Shown here piece by piece: positions 8,742-17,705 of a stretch of DNA of 64,000 nt (position 1 is its first letter; every line of letters begins with the position of its first letter). The position numbers were made by a program, and so were the translations under genes. This stretch comes from Paludibacteraceae bacterium (GTDB lineage Bacteria; Bacteroidota; Bacteroidia; Bacteroidales; Paludibacteraceae). Under the pieces are notes generated by a model. It did not search any database. It was given only the letters and a program-made list of their open reading frames with translations, and was not told the DNA's origin. The stretch spans positions 137,385-201,384 of the forward strand of contig JAGCLD010000034.1 of assembly GCA_017647145.1 (NCBI GenBank). The letters run 5' to 3'.

Positions 8742-9506
8742 ATGAGAGTTTTTATTATTGAAGATGAAATTCCAACCCAAATCAATCTAAAACGAGCATT
8801 GCGTCAAAACTTCGATGACGTAGAGTTTGTAGGAACAGCTGATTCAATAGTATCTGCAGTAGAATGGCTTTCTGACCCGGACAATCAAACAGACATCGTT
8901 TTTATGGACGTGGAGTTGTCTGATGGTGTATGCTTTGAAATCTTCAATAGAGTGAAAATTGATGCTAAGGTTATCATCACAACAGCCTATGACAATTATG
9001 CTATCAAAGCTTTCAAATGTAATTGTGTGGATTATCTACTTAAACCAATTGACAATAGAGAACTCGTAGCGGCTGTAGAACGTTGTAGAGCAATGATAGA
9101 CTCACAACCCATTGATGATGGTATTGAAATCAATCCCATGCCACTTGTCGGCATGACCAATAGAGAATACAAACAAAGATTTGTAGTAAAAATTGGTGAT
9201 CACATCATTGTAATTCCAACAGAAGACATTGCATACTTCATTTCTAAAGAAAAAACCTCTTACATCATTACAAAAGACGCAAAGTCCTACATTGCCGACT
9301 ATTCATTGGACACCATAGAAACACTGCTCGACCCAAAACACTTCTTCAGGGTATCAAGAGCATGCATCACACACATCTCTGCTATTGCCACAATAGCAAA
9401 GCATTTTAGCGGAAGAATACGCATCACGCTCAACCCCAAACAAACTGAAGATGTGTTCATTAGTAGAGTTCGAACAACTGATTTTATGCGGTGGATAAAT
9501 GGTTGA
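8742..9506 (+). CDS. LytTR-family response regulator
   Basis: The 254-residue cytoplasmic regulator has an N-terminal receiver domain (acidic pocket E7/D8, phospho-acceptor D56 in VFMDVELSDG, K101 in LLKPID). A C-terminal LytTR DNA-binding domain follows (about 150-254, with VKIGDHIIVIPTEDIAYF and HFFRVSRACITHISAI). LytTR regulators bind direct repeats and often control envelope or extracellular functions. No histidine kinase gene is adjacent, so its partner is elsewhere. It lies 48 bp after manA with no promoter motif of its own and may be cotranscribed; a terminator follows at 9556. Confidence 0.92.
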   Translation: MRVFIIEDEIPTQINLKRALRQNFDDVEFVGTADSIVSAVEWLSDPDNQTDIVFMDVELSDGVCFEIFNRVKIDAKVIITTAYDNYAIKAFKCNCVDYLLKPIDNRELVAAVERCRAMIDSQPIDDGIEINPMPLVGMTNREYKQRFVVKIGDHIIVIPTEDIAYFISKEKTSYIITKDAKSYIADYSLDTIETLLDPKHFFRVSRACITHISAIATIAKHFSGRIRITLNPKQTEDVFISRVRTTDFMRWING

Positions 9507-9555
9507 TAAGTTGTAAGAAGAAAACAAAGACATTTTCCTAAAAAATATGTAAATT

Positions 9556-9595
9556 TGCAACTCCATCATGAGAATGTGGGGTTGCATTTTATTTT
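9556..9595 (+). terminator. Rho-independent terminator after the LytTR gene
   Basis: TGCAACTCC (9556-9564) pairs with GGGGTTGCA (9578-9586) with one G-U pair, followed by TTTTATTTT (9587-9595). It lies between the LytTR regulator and mtaB. Confidence 0.7.
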
Positions 9596-9620
9596 GATGA
9601 TTTGAATAAAACTAAAATAC

Positions 9621-10943
9621 ATGAAGACAGAGAACAACTTGCCGTTACTAGGAAAAAAAGTAGTATTTACCACACTGGGCTGCAAACTCAATTTTGCAGA
9701 AACATCCACCATTGGTAAAATGCTCATACAAATGGGGTGTGAGAGAGCAGGAAAAACGGATAAAGCTGACATCTGTTTCATTAACACATGTTCAGTCACA
9801 GAAGTAGCGAATAGAAAAGGGCGTCAAGCCATCAGTAAATTGAGAAAAAAACATCCCGAAGCGATAATCGTGGTTTCAGGATGTTATGCACAACTCAAGC
9901 CGGATGAAGTCTTACAATTAGACGGTGTTGACCTTGTGTTAGGCATGAACCATAAGTTTGACTTGCCGCAATTATTAACTCAAATAAAAGCCAAATTAGA
10001 ACAACCTAAAAAAATCATAGCAGAAGACATTCGTAAAGTTATGGATTTCCATGGTTCATGTTCAGCAGATGACCGCACACGTCATTTCCTGAAAGTACAA
10101 GATGGTTGCGATTATTTCTGTACATATTGCACCATCCCATTGGCAAGAGGAAGAAGTAGAAACGGAAAAATTGAAGACATCCTCAAACAAGCCAAAATGG
10201 CTATTGATGAGGGAGCAAGAGAAATTGTCTTGTCTGGAGTGAATATAGGAGATTTTGGTAAAACAACAGGGGAAAACTTCTTCCAATTAGTGAAAGCATT
10301 AGATGCTGTTGAAGAAAACGTACGCTATCGCATATCAAGCATTGAGCCTAATTTATTGACGGATGAAATGATTGATTTTCTTGCCACATCTCAACGATTC
10401 ACACCTCATTTCCATATACCATTACAGAGTGGCTCGGATGCTATGCTTGATATCATGCACAGAAGATACCACACAGACCTCTTCGCGCAAAAAGTAAAAC
10501 GTATTAAGCAGTCTATGCCCCACGCTTTCATTGGAGTGGATGTTATTGTGGGAGCAAGAGGAGAGACTGAAGAATATTTTGAACAATGCAGAGCCTTCTT
10601 GGAAACCTTGGATGTGGCACAATTACACGTCTTTACATATTCCGAGAGAGAAGGTACACGCATGCTACAAATCCCCTATGTCGTACCTGACAAAGAAAAG
10701 AAAAAAAGGAGCGAAATATTACATCAACTCTCCGAGCAAAAGCTGCAAGCATTCTATCACTCACAGATAGGAACAAATGCAACAGTCTTGTGGGAAAGTA
10801 AGGCAATACATGGAAAAATGTATGGATTCACGGAAAACTATCTTAGGGTAATGACAGATTATGATGCTAAGAAAGTAAACCGTTTCGAACCCATCCTAAT
10901 CACAGACCAAAACATAGCTCCTAATCCATCAGCAGAAGCATAA
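9621..10943 (+). CDS. mtaB: tRNA (t6A37) C2-methylthiotransferase MtaB
   Basis: The 440-residue radical-SAM enzyme adds a methylthio group to threonylcarbamoyladenosine at tRNA position 37. The N-terminal MTTase domain supplies three cluster cysteines, C21 (TLGCKLN), C57 (NTCSVTE) and C88 (SGCYAQ). The radical-SAM CX3CX2C is C163, C167 and C170 in DGCDYFCTYCTIPLARGRSR. A C-terminal TRAM-like region is at about 375-430. The TLGCKLNFAE signature distinguishes MtaB from MiaB and RimO. Length matches the family. Confidence 0.95.
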   Translation: MKTENNLPLLGKKVVFTTLGCKLNFAETSTIGKMLIQMGCERAGKTDKADICFINTCSVTEVANRKGRQAISKLRKKHPEAIIVVSGCYAQLKPDEVLQLDGVDLVLGMNHKFDLPQLLTQIKAKLEQPKKIIAEDIRKVMDFHGSCSADDRTRHFLKVQDGCDYFCTYCTIPLARGRSRNGKIEDILKQAKMAIDEGAREIVLSGVNIGDFGKTTGENFFQLVKALDAVEENVRYRISSIEPNLLTDEMIDFLATSQRFTPHFHIPLQSGSDAMLDIMHRRYHTDLFAQKVKRIKQSMPHAFIGVDVIVGARGETEEYFEQCRAFLETLDVAQLHVFTYSEREGTRMLQIPYVVPDKEKKKRSEILHQLSEQKLQAFYHSQIGTNATVLWESKAIHGKMYGFTENYLRVMTDYDAKKVNRFEPILITDQNIAPNPSAEA

Positions 10944-10994
10944 TTAAAGCAGTAAAGGTTTAGAATTTAGTAATACAATTTTTAGAAATTATAT

Positions 10995-12539
10995 ATGGCT
11001 GAAGCAAGGCAAAATTACAGAAAGAAAAACGACAATAAGTATGTACCTGTCGGACCGAATGAAATGGGTAAACTTCCTCCTCAAGCATTAGAACTGGAAG
11101 AAGCTGTCCTTGGAGCAATCATGTTGGAAACGAGTGCTCACGCTTTAGTGGCTGGATTCCTCAGAGATGTTCATTTCTATAAGGAAGCACACCAAATGAT
11201 TTATCGTGCTGTCACCAGCTTGGTGGCAAAGCAAGAACCGGTGGATATGCACACGGTTACCGAACAACTCCGCCGTGACGGAACACTCGAACAAGCAGGT
11301 GGCGCTTATTATATTGCATTGCTCACATCTAAAGTATCTTCGTCTGCGCACATAGAATTTCATGCACGCATTATTGTACAGAAGTACCTCGCACGCGAAC
11401 TCATACGCATATCATCATCAGTACAAACCAAAGCGTTTGATGATGCTACCGATGTGGATACACTGATACAAGAATCAGGAGATATGATTTTCCACCTTTC
11501 ACAGCAATCTATGCAACGAAGCATAGTGCAAATCGACCCGGTCATCTCTGAAGCTATCAATCGAATTAAAGATGCAAATACTAAAGAAGGATCCAGTGGA
11601 GTACCTACTGGTTTCAAAGACTTAGATAGAATGACATCTGGTTGGCAACGTTCTGACCTGATTATCATTGCGGCGCGTCCGGCAATGGGTAAAACAGCAT
11701 TCGTCTTGTCTATGGCGAAAAACATGGCGGTCGATCATAAAAAAGCAGTGGCACTCTTCTCTTTGGAAATGTCAAACGTACAGTTAGTCAACCGTCTCTT
11801 GATGAATGTCTGTGAAATCGAAGGGGAGAAAATCAAGAATGGAAAACTCGATTCATACGAATGGGAACAACTCGAAAAAATGGTTCATAAACTTTATGGA
11901 GCGCCTATTTATGTGGACGATACACCTAACTTGTCTATCTTTGAATTGCGCAGTAAGGCTAAGCAACTTTATCGAGAGAAAAAGCTGGATTGTATCATCA
12001 TTGACTATTTGCAGTTGATGAATGCCTCAGGAATGAATTTTGGTAGCCGTGAGCAAGAAGTAAGTATGATTTCTCGCTCCTTGAAAGGATTAGCCAAAGA
12101 GTTAGACATTCCTATCATTGCTCTTTCTCAGCTCAATCGTAACGTAGAAGGTCGTAGCGCAGGAAATGGAGTCGATGGTAAACGTCCACAGTTAAGTGAC
12201 TTGCGTGAGTCAGGAGCAATTGAGCAAGATGCTGACATGGTGTGCTTCATTCACAGACCTGAGTACTATTATCCTAACGAACCGGATTATAAAGGTAAAG
12301 CAGTAGTCATTATTGCTAAACATCGTAATGGTCAAGTGGGAGATGTTAATTTAAGATTCCGAGCTAAATATACCAAGTTCCAAAATCTTAATGACGATGA
12401 GACCTCGATAATGAGCTCAAAACTGAATGCGGCCATAGACGAACAGGTAATTACAGAGGTAGATAATAATCCAATGAATAATGATGACCCATTGTATGGT
12501 GATGCTAATCCTCAAAATTATAATGCTTTCCAATTGTAA
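10995..12539 (+). CDS. dnaB: Replicative DNA helicase DnaB
   Basis: The 514-residue hexameric helicase unwinds DNA at the replication fork. An N-terminal primase-interacting domain covers about 25-125 (LPPQALELEEAVLGAIML). The RecA-like domain has Walker A ARPAMGKTAF (K233), Walker B CIIIDYLQLM and a C-terminal arginine-finger region near LRESGAIEQDADMV. No intein interrupts it. The start ATG follows mtaB by 51 bp. Confidence 0.97.
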   Translation: MAEARQNYRKKNDNKYVPVGPNEMGKLPPQALELEEAVLGAIMLETSAHALVAGFLRDVHFYKEAHQMIYRAVTSLVAKQEPVDMHTVTEQLRRDGTLEQAGGAYYIALLTSKVSSSAHIEFHARIIVQKYLARELIRISSSVQTKAFDDATDVDTLIQESGDMIFHLSQQSMQRSIVQIDPVISEAINRIKDANTKEGSSGVPTGFKDLDRMTSGWQRSDLIIIAARPAMGKTAFVLSMAKNMAVDHKKAVALFSLEMSNVQLVNRLLMNVCEIEGEKIKNGKLDSYEWEQLEKMVHKLYGAPIYVDDTPNLSIFELRSKAKQLYREKKLDCIIIDYLQLMNASGMNFGSREQEVSMISRSLKGLAKELDIPIIALSQLNRNVEGRSAGNGVDGKRPQLSDLRESGAIEQDADMVCFIHRPEYYYPNEPDYKGKAVVIIAKHRNGQVGDVNLRFRAKYTKFQNLNDDETSIMSSKLNAAIDEQVITEVDNNPMNNDDPLYGDANPQNYNAFQL

Positions 12540-12569
12540 TAAGTAGAGGAGGCTTTCTTTAAAAAACAT

Positions 12570-12577
12570 TATCTTTG
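12570..12577 (+). promoter_or_regulatory. -7 element for the GH13 gene
   Basis: TATCTTTG at 12570-12577 matches the -7 consensus; the upstream -33 element is poor. The implied leader of about 127 nt contains the inverted repeat at 12661-12696. Confidence 0.5.
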
Positions 12578-12660
12578 CAAACAAAATAGGAAAAATTGTG
12601 TTGTAATGGATGTGTACATTGCTACATTTTAAGGTATAAATAGTGTAATTTAATAATTAA

Positions 12661-12696
12661 GACAATAACCTTGTTTAATTTAAGAAAGGTATTGTC
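12661..12696 (+). promoter_or_regulatory. Leader hairpin just before the amylase start codon
   Basis: GACAATAACCTT (12661-12672) pairs with AAGGTATTGTC (12686-12696) with one bulged A and a 13-nt AT-rich loop. It ends 14 nt before the ATG at 12711. It could be an RNA hairpin controlling translation or a palindromic operator. No known family is recognised. Confidence 0.55.
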
Positions 12697-12710
12697 TCAG
12701 GAACGTAAAT

Positions 12711-14393
12711 ATGTCAAAATTTGTCATCTATCAAGTCTTGCCTCGTTTATTTGGCAATTATAATACTACCCGAAAAATGAATGGGGGAATTGAGGAAAAC
12801 GGGTGTGGAAAATTTAATAGCTTTACACCTAAAGCCTTGAAAGCTATCAAAGATTTAGGCGTAACTCACATTTGGTACACCGGGGTAATAGAACACGCAA
12901 CCCAAACGGATTATACAAAATATTCCATACCTCTTGATCATCCGGCTGTAGTGAAAGGAAAAGCCGGAAGTCCCTATGCTATAAAGGATTATTATGATGT
13001 AGATCCCGACTTGGCTGAAGATGTGCCTAATAGAATGACTGAATTTGAAGACATGATTAGAAGAACGCACAAAGAGGGAATGAAAGTTATTATAGATTTT
13101 GTGCCAAATCACGTAGCCAGACAATATCATTCGGATGCAAAACCGCAAGGAGTGGCCGACTTGGGGGAAAACGACCACCAAGAATGGGCATTCTCACCAC
13201 TCAATAATTTCTATTACATACCCGGAGAACACTTTGCGCCTTCATTTGATGTTGCAGACTATCAAGAATCCCCGGCCAAAGCCACTGGTAACGATGTCTT
13301 TTCTGCACACCCTGATAAAAATGATTGGTATGAAACAGTCAAACTCAATTATGGAATATTCTACACGGGTGGGGGAGAAAAACAATTTAACCCCACACCT
13401 GATACATGGATTAAGATGCGTGATATTGTCATGTATTGGGCTGCTAAAGATATTGATGGATTCAGATGTGACATGGCAGAAATGGTACCGGTTGAATTCT
13501 GGGAATGGCTTATTCCTCAAGTAAAAAAAGCATACCCACACATCATCTTTATTGCAGAAGTTTACCAACCTGCCCTCTATTCAACCTACATAAAACAAGG
13601 ACAATTTGACTATTTATACGACAAGGTAGGATTGTATGATACATTGCGTAATGTTACCAGTCGTAACTTCCCGGTGGCTGATATCACACATTGCTGGCAG
13701 AACTTAAATGATTTGCAAGACTCAATGCTTAATTTCCTCGAAAATCATGACGAACAACGAATCGCCTCTGGATTCTTCTCAGGAAGTGGCATGTGTGCTC
13801 AACCGGCTATGATTGTGGCTGCTACATTAACAAAAGCTCCTGTCATGATTTATGCAGGACAAGAGTTTGGAGAATTGGGAATGGATCATGAAGGATTCAG
13901 TGGAATGGATGGACGAACCACTATTTTTGATTATTGGTCAGTCCCTTCTATTGCTGCTTGGGCGAATGATGGTAAATTCGATGGCAAAAAACTTACACCT
14001 GAACAATCGGAGTTACGTCAATTCTACAAAAAACTGTTGCACATCACCTTGGAGCAAAAGGCAATCACTCAGGGAGTAATGTACGACTTGGAATACGCCC
14101 AAGATCCCATACACTTCAACTCTCACGAACATTTCGTTTATGTGAGAAAATATCAAGATGAAGTCTTGTTGTTTGTTCTTAATTTCGATGATAAATGTGC
14201 GAATATGCGCATCAGAATACCGCAAGAGGCATTCGACTTCCTCCAATGGAAACCAAATCAAAACTACAATTACATTGACCTCCTGCAAGAGGAAGACATG
14301 GGAACTGCAATATTCTCACCTGACAACGATTTTGCAGTAAAATTGCCCGCATGGAAAGGTAAAATATTCAAACTGACTTTAAATAATAAATAA
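12711..14393 (+). CDS. GH13 alpha-amylase family glycosidase
   Basis: The 560-residue product is a (beta/alpha)8 glycoside hydrolase acting on alpha-glucans. The GH13 motifs are present: DFVPNH (region I), GFRCDMAE with nucleophile D254 (II), FIAEVY with acid/base E283 (III) and NHDEQR with D347 (IV). An all-beta C-terminal domain covers about 480-560. No signal peptide is seen, so it is probably cytoplasmic and would act on glycogen or imported maltooligosaccharides; the exact substrate is not predictable. No SusCD pair adjoins it. Confidence 0.92.
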   Translation: MSKFVIYQVLPRLFGNYNTTRKMNGGIEENGCGKFNSFTPKALKAIKDLGVTHIWYTGVIEHATQTDYTKYSIPLDHPAVVKGKAGSPYAIKDYYDVDPDLAEDVPNRMTEFEDMIRRTHKEGMKVIIDFVPNHVARQYHSDAKPQGVADLGENDHQEWAFSPLNNFYYIPGEHFAPSFDVADYQESPAKATGNDVFSAHPDKNDWYETVKLNYGIFYTGGGEKQFNPTPDTWIKMRDIVMYWAAKDIDGFRCDMAEMVPVEFWEWLIPQVKKAYPHIIFIAEVYQPALYSTYIKQGQFDYLYDKVGLYDTLRNVTSRNFPVADITHCWQNLNDLQDSMLNFLENHDEQRIASGFFSGSGMCAQPAMIVAATLTKAPVMIYAGQEFGELGMDHEGFSGMDGRTTIFDYWSVPSIAAWANDGKFDGKKLTPEQSELRQFYKKLLHITLEQKAITQGVMYDLEYAQDPIHFNSHEHFVYVRKYQDEVLLFVLNFDDKCANMRIRIPQEAFDFLQWKPNQNYNYIDLLQEEDMGTAIFSPDNDFAVKLPAWKGKIFKLTLNNK

Positions 14394-14422
14394 ACATACA
14401 TACAACCCATATTGTAATACTT

Positions 14423-15418
14423 ATGAAACACTATTTGGAACTGATACGTTGGAAAAATCTACTTATTCTGGCTCTCACATTATTCTTGATGCAATACGTT
14501 GTAGTCAATCCAACATTGGCTGTCTATGGATGGCAACCTATGCTCAATACCTATCAGGTACTTCTGATGATTCTGGCTGGAGTGATGATTGCAGCCGGAG
14601 GATATGCAGTCAACGATTACTTTGATGTGAAAATTGACGCAATCAACCGACCGCTAACACGCATAGTTGGACGTCTCATTGACCGTCAGCAAGCAATTTT
14701 GGCTCACCAGATATTAACGGCTGTTGGAGTCGTGGCTGGCCTGTCATTGGCCGTATGGTTGCGTAGTTTCACGCTGGGAGTACTCTATGTCTTTGTCCCT
14801 GGTCTTTTATGGTTCTATTCTGCAAGTTACAAGCGTCAGTTCTTTATCGGAAACATCATCGTAGCATTCAATGCAGCCCTCTCCATCATCATTGTTGGAA
14901 TGGCTAATGTCACTCCTTTGGAAACTACATATGGAGAATTATTACACCACACTCCTGTGCTGCGACAACTCTATGCGTGGACACTCGGATATGCAATTTT
15001 CGCTTTCTTGTGCACGCTCCTACGTGAAATAATCAAAGATGTGGAGGATGAAACAGGAGATAGAGAAATGGAATGCCACACACTACCCATTAAATTAGGT
15101 ATTAACAAGACCAAATATATCCTTTATTCACTCATTGTAGTGATTATTGCCTTGCTATGCTTGGTGAATTTTCTCTGGCTCCCATTTCCTATTAAGGGAA
15201 GTCTCTCCACGCGATATCTTATCTTTGGACTAATCATACCTTTCCTTGTGTTGGCATATTTGCTGTTTACTGCTAAACGTAAAAATGACTATAAATCTGC
15301 ATCTTCTATGAGCAAGTTTATCATGCTCTTAGGGCTTCTTTATAGTTTTATTTACTATTTCCTTTTAGCAAAGCAATACGGCATTGCTCTCTTCGGACTA
15401 TTTGTTCTGCAATCATAG
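14423..15418 (+). CDS. UbiA-family prenyltransferase
   Basis: The 331-residue integral membrane protein has about eight to nine hydrophobic segments. It carries the first Asp-rich motif NDYFDVKIDAINRP (about residues 74-87) and the second, DVEDETGD (about 210-217), which together bind prenyl diphosphate and Mg2+. The family attaches prenyl chains to aromatic or glycerol-phosphate acceptors; Bacteroidota members are often labelled geranylgeranylglycerol-phosphate geranylgeranyltransferase. The acceptor cannot be decided here. It lies 29 bp after the GH13 gene. Confidence 0.88.
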   Translation: MKHYLELIRWKNLLILALTLFLMQYVVVNPTLAVYGWQPMLNTYQVLLMILAGVMIAAGGYAVNDYFDVKIDAINRPLTRIVGRLIDRQQAILAHQILTAVGVVAGLSLAVWLRSFTLGVLYVFVPGLLWFYSASYKRQFFIGNIIVAFNAALSIIIVGMANVTPLETTYGELLHHTPVLRQLYAWTLGYAIFAFLCTLLREIIKDVEDETGDREMECHTLPIKLGINKTKYILYSLIVVIIALLCLVNFLWLPFPIKGSLSTRYLIFGLIIPFLVLAYLLFTAKRKNDYKSASSMSKFIMLLGLLYSFIYYFLLAKQYGIALFGLFVLQS

Positions 15419-15458
15419 TCACATTGTTGCGCCTACTAAGTCTTGCTAATCATTGGTC

Positions 15459-16907
15459 ATGTCCAACAGCCTTTCAATCGCATTACTTTTGCTGCTCTAT
15501 TTCGCAGTACTCATGCTTGTGTCTTTCTTCACAAGTAAAAAGGCTGATAACGACACCTTTTTCAGAGCAAGGCGCCGTTCGCCATGGATGATAGTCGCAT
15601 TTGGCATGATTGGAGCCTCCATCTCTGGAGTCACTGTCGTATCAGTACCCGGGATGGTGCAATATCAAGGTTTCACTTACCTCCAAATGTGCATGGGATT
15701 CTTCTTGGGATATGTGTTGATTGCCCATCTCTTGCTTCCCCTATATTATCGCCGCAATTACACATCTATCTATACTTTCCTTGAGGAACGCTTTGGAACT
15801 ACCTCACATCGTGCAGGAACAGTAGTTTTCTTGATTGGCAAACTCATTAGCGCAGCCACACGACTCTATCTGGCATGTCTCATTCTGCATCATTTGATAT
15901 GTAAAGATTGGGGAATACCATTTGTTCTCACTGCGCTCAGCGTTGTACTTCTGGTTTGGTTATACACCCATTCAGGAGGCATTCGCACAATTGTCTGGAC
16001 TGACGCACTACAAACATTGTGTTTGCTCATAGCATTAGGAGGAATGTTCTGCCAAGTATTGCATAATTTAGATATGAATCTCGGACAATTTATGAGTAAC
16101 ATCACTCAACGGGGCTACACCCAATGGTTCGTCTGGGAAGATTGGCTATCCCCTCAACACTTCTTAAAACAATTCTTAAGTGGAGCATTCATCACCATAG
16201 TCATGACAGGACTTGATCAAGACACAATGCAAAAAAACCTCACATGCCGCAATTTGCGTGCTGCACAAAAGAATATGTATTCCTATGGCATAACGTTCTT
16301 ACCCATCAATTTCCTGTTCTTGCTTTTAGGTGCAGCACTCCTGTTGTGGGCAGAAATGAATGCACTCACCGTCCCGCAGCAAGGCGATCAATTACTGCTC
16401 ACAATGGTCACATCGGGCGGATTGGGTAGGGGAATCCTCTTTTGTTTTGCACTGGGAATAGTCGCTGCCGCATTCTCCAGTGCCGACTCAGCAATGACAG
16501 CCCTCACCACGGGGGTTTGTGTTGACCTGCTCAATATACAACAAGCCGACCCCACAAAAGCAATCAAAATTCGTCGTTACACACACGCTGCAGTCGCATT
16601 CGCCATCTTCTTGTCTATATGCCTCCTCTCATGCTCCACATCAGGAACACTCCTCGATACGCTCTACACACTCGTTAGTTACACCTATGGCCCTCTGCTC
16701 GGACTCTATACATTCGGACTATGCACTAAACGCCAGATTAACGACAAACTCACACCCTATATCTGTATCACTGCACCCATCCTATGTGCTGTCATCTCCT
16801 TCCTGCTCTACCACTACCTACACTACCAAATGGGCTATGAACTACTCCTGCTCAATGGCATTCTGACCATCATAGCACTCAGCCTCTCCAACAACCGCAC
16901 AACATAA
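15459..16907 (+). CDS. Sodium:solute symporter (SSS family)
   Basis: The 482-residue inner-membrane transporter has about 13 hydrophobic segments. SSS features include FRARRRSPWMIVAFGMIGASISGVTVVSVPG-type TM2 (G-A-S-I-S-G) and the Na+-site TM8 segment AAFSSADSAMTAL. Substrate (sugar, amino acid or other) cannot be assigned. The ATG at 15459 is preferred over the in-frame TTG at 15453. It follows the prenyltransferase by 40 bp. The array at 16912 lies immediately after its stop. Confidence 0.9.
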   Translation: MSNSLSIALLLLLYFAVLMLVSFFTSKKADNDTFFRARRRSPWMIVAFGMIGASISGVTVVSVPGMVQYQGFTYLQMCMGFFLGYVLIAHLLLPLYYRRNYTSIYTFLEERFGTTSHRAGTVVFLIGKLISAATRLYLACLILHHLICKDWGIPFVLTALSVVLLVWLYTHSGGIRTIVWTDALQTLCLLIALGGMFCQVLHNLDMNLGQFMSNITQRGYTQWFVWEDWLSPQHFLKQFLSGAFITIVMTGLDQDTMQKNLTCRNLRAAQKNMYSYGITFLPINFLFLLLGAALLLWAEMNALTVPQQGDQLLLTMVTSGGLGRGILFCFALGIVAAAFSSADSAMTALTTGVCVDLLNIQQADPTKAIKIRRYTHAAVAFAIFLSICLLSCSTSGTLLDTLYTLVSYTYGPLLGLYTFGLCTKRQINDKLTPYICITAPILCAVISFLLYHYLHYQMGYELLLLNGILTIIALSLSNNRTT

Positions 16908-16911
16908 AGGT

Positions 16912-16944
16912 TTAGTAGGATATTAGTAGGATATTAGTAGGTTA
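16912..16944. repeat. 11-bp tandem array B (unit TTAGTAGGATA, three units)
   Basis: Units start at 16912, 16923 and 16934; the third reads TTAGTAGGTTA. It begins five bases after the symporter stop. Three CCTAAC words (16965, 16974, 16988) follow, complementary in sense to GTTAGG. The unit is one base different from that of array D at 62751. Confidence 0.85.
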
Positions 16945-17000
16945 TTATGCTCCAACCAACATACCCTAACACACCTAACATCGATCTCCTAACATCCATC

Positions 17001-17030
17001 TTGTAAATCAAGCACATTTCAGTATATTTG
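17001..17030 (+). promoter_or_regulatory. Promoter of maf
   Basis: TTG at 17001-17003 and TATATTTG at 17023-17030 are 19 bp apart. The predicted start near 17037 lies about 19 nt before the ATG at 17056. Confidence 0.65.
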
Positions 17031-17055
17031 CACTCTGCTAACAATTCACAACATT

Positions 17056-17634
17056 ATGCAACACTACAAAATAGTATTAGGCTCGCAATCTCCCAGAAGA
17101 AAAGAATTACTCGCCGGATTAGGCTATACATTCACCTGCCGTACAACAGACGCCGAAGAGATCTTCCCGGATTCACTTTCGGCGGAAGAAATACCCATCT
17201 TCTTATCAAGATTAAAAGCAGAAGACTTAATGCCAACACTCCAAGCCGATGAACTACTCATCACAGCCGACACAATCGTCTGGCACAATCAACGTGTTTT
17301 GGGAAAACCGCACGACGAAGCAGAAGCAAAAGAAATGTTGCGTTCGCTGTCAGCAGCCACACATGAAGTAATCACAGGAGTCACCCTCACCACACTCCAA
17401 CGTCAACACTCATTTGCAGTAAACACAAAAGTACGATTCGCCTCCCTCACAGAAGAAGAAATCACACACTACATACAGCAATTCAAACCTATGGACAAAG
17501 CAGGAGCATATGGAATACAAGAATGGATTGGCTATATAGGAGTAGAACGCATAGAAGGATCCTATTTTAACGTGATGGGACTACCCGTACAACGACTATA
17601 CAAAGAACTAAAACAATGGGAACTTGAACGATAA
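17056..17634 (+). CDS. maf: Maf-family nucleotide pyrophosphatase
   Basis: The 192-residue cytoplasmic house-cleaning enzyme hydrolyses non-canonical or canonical NTPs such as dTTP/UTP. Motifs are the N-terminal LGSQSPRRKELL, ITADTIVWHNQRVLGKPHD with the catalytic Asp, and the C-terminal DKAGAYGIQEWIG. Length and motif order match the family. It has its own promoter and is followed 71 bp later by pepD. Confidence 0.94.
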   Translation: MQHYKIVLGSQSPRRKELLAGLGYTFTCRTTDAEEIFPDSLSAEEIPIFLSRLKAEDLMPTLQADELLITADTIVWHNQRVLGKPHDEAEAKEMLRSLSAATHEVITGVTLTTLQRQHSFAVNTKVRFASLTEEEITHYIQQFKPMDKAGAYGIQEWIGYIGVERIEGSYFNVMGLPVQRLYKELKQWELER

Positions 17635-17638
17635 AAAC

Positions 17639-17668
17639 TTGTATATTCCCCACTTTTTACTATCTTTG
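17639..17668 (+). promoter_or_regulatory. Promoter of pepD
   Basis: TTG at 17639-17641 and TATCTTTG at 17661-17668 are 19 bp apart. The -33 element begins two bases after the maf stop codon. The predicted start is near 17675, about 31 nt before the ATG. Confidence 0.75.
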
Positions 17669-17705
17669 CCAACGATGATAACAAACCTTTAAAAATAAAT
17701 ATATC

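Noticed and set aside
9550..9557. TAAATTTG as a promoter for mtaB
   Set aside because: No -33 element at 18-20 bp and it overlaps the terminator stem at 9556.
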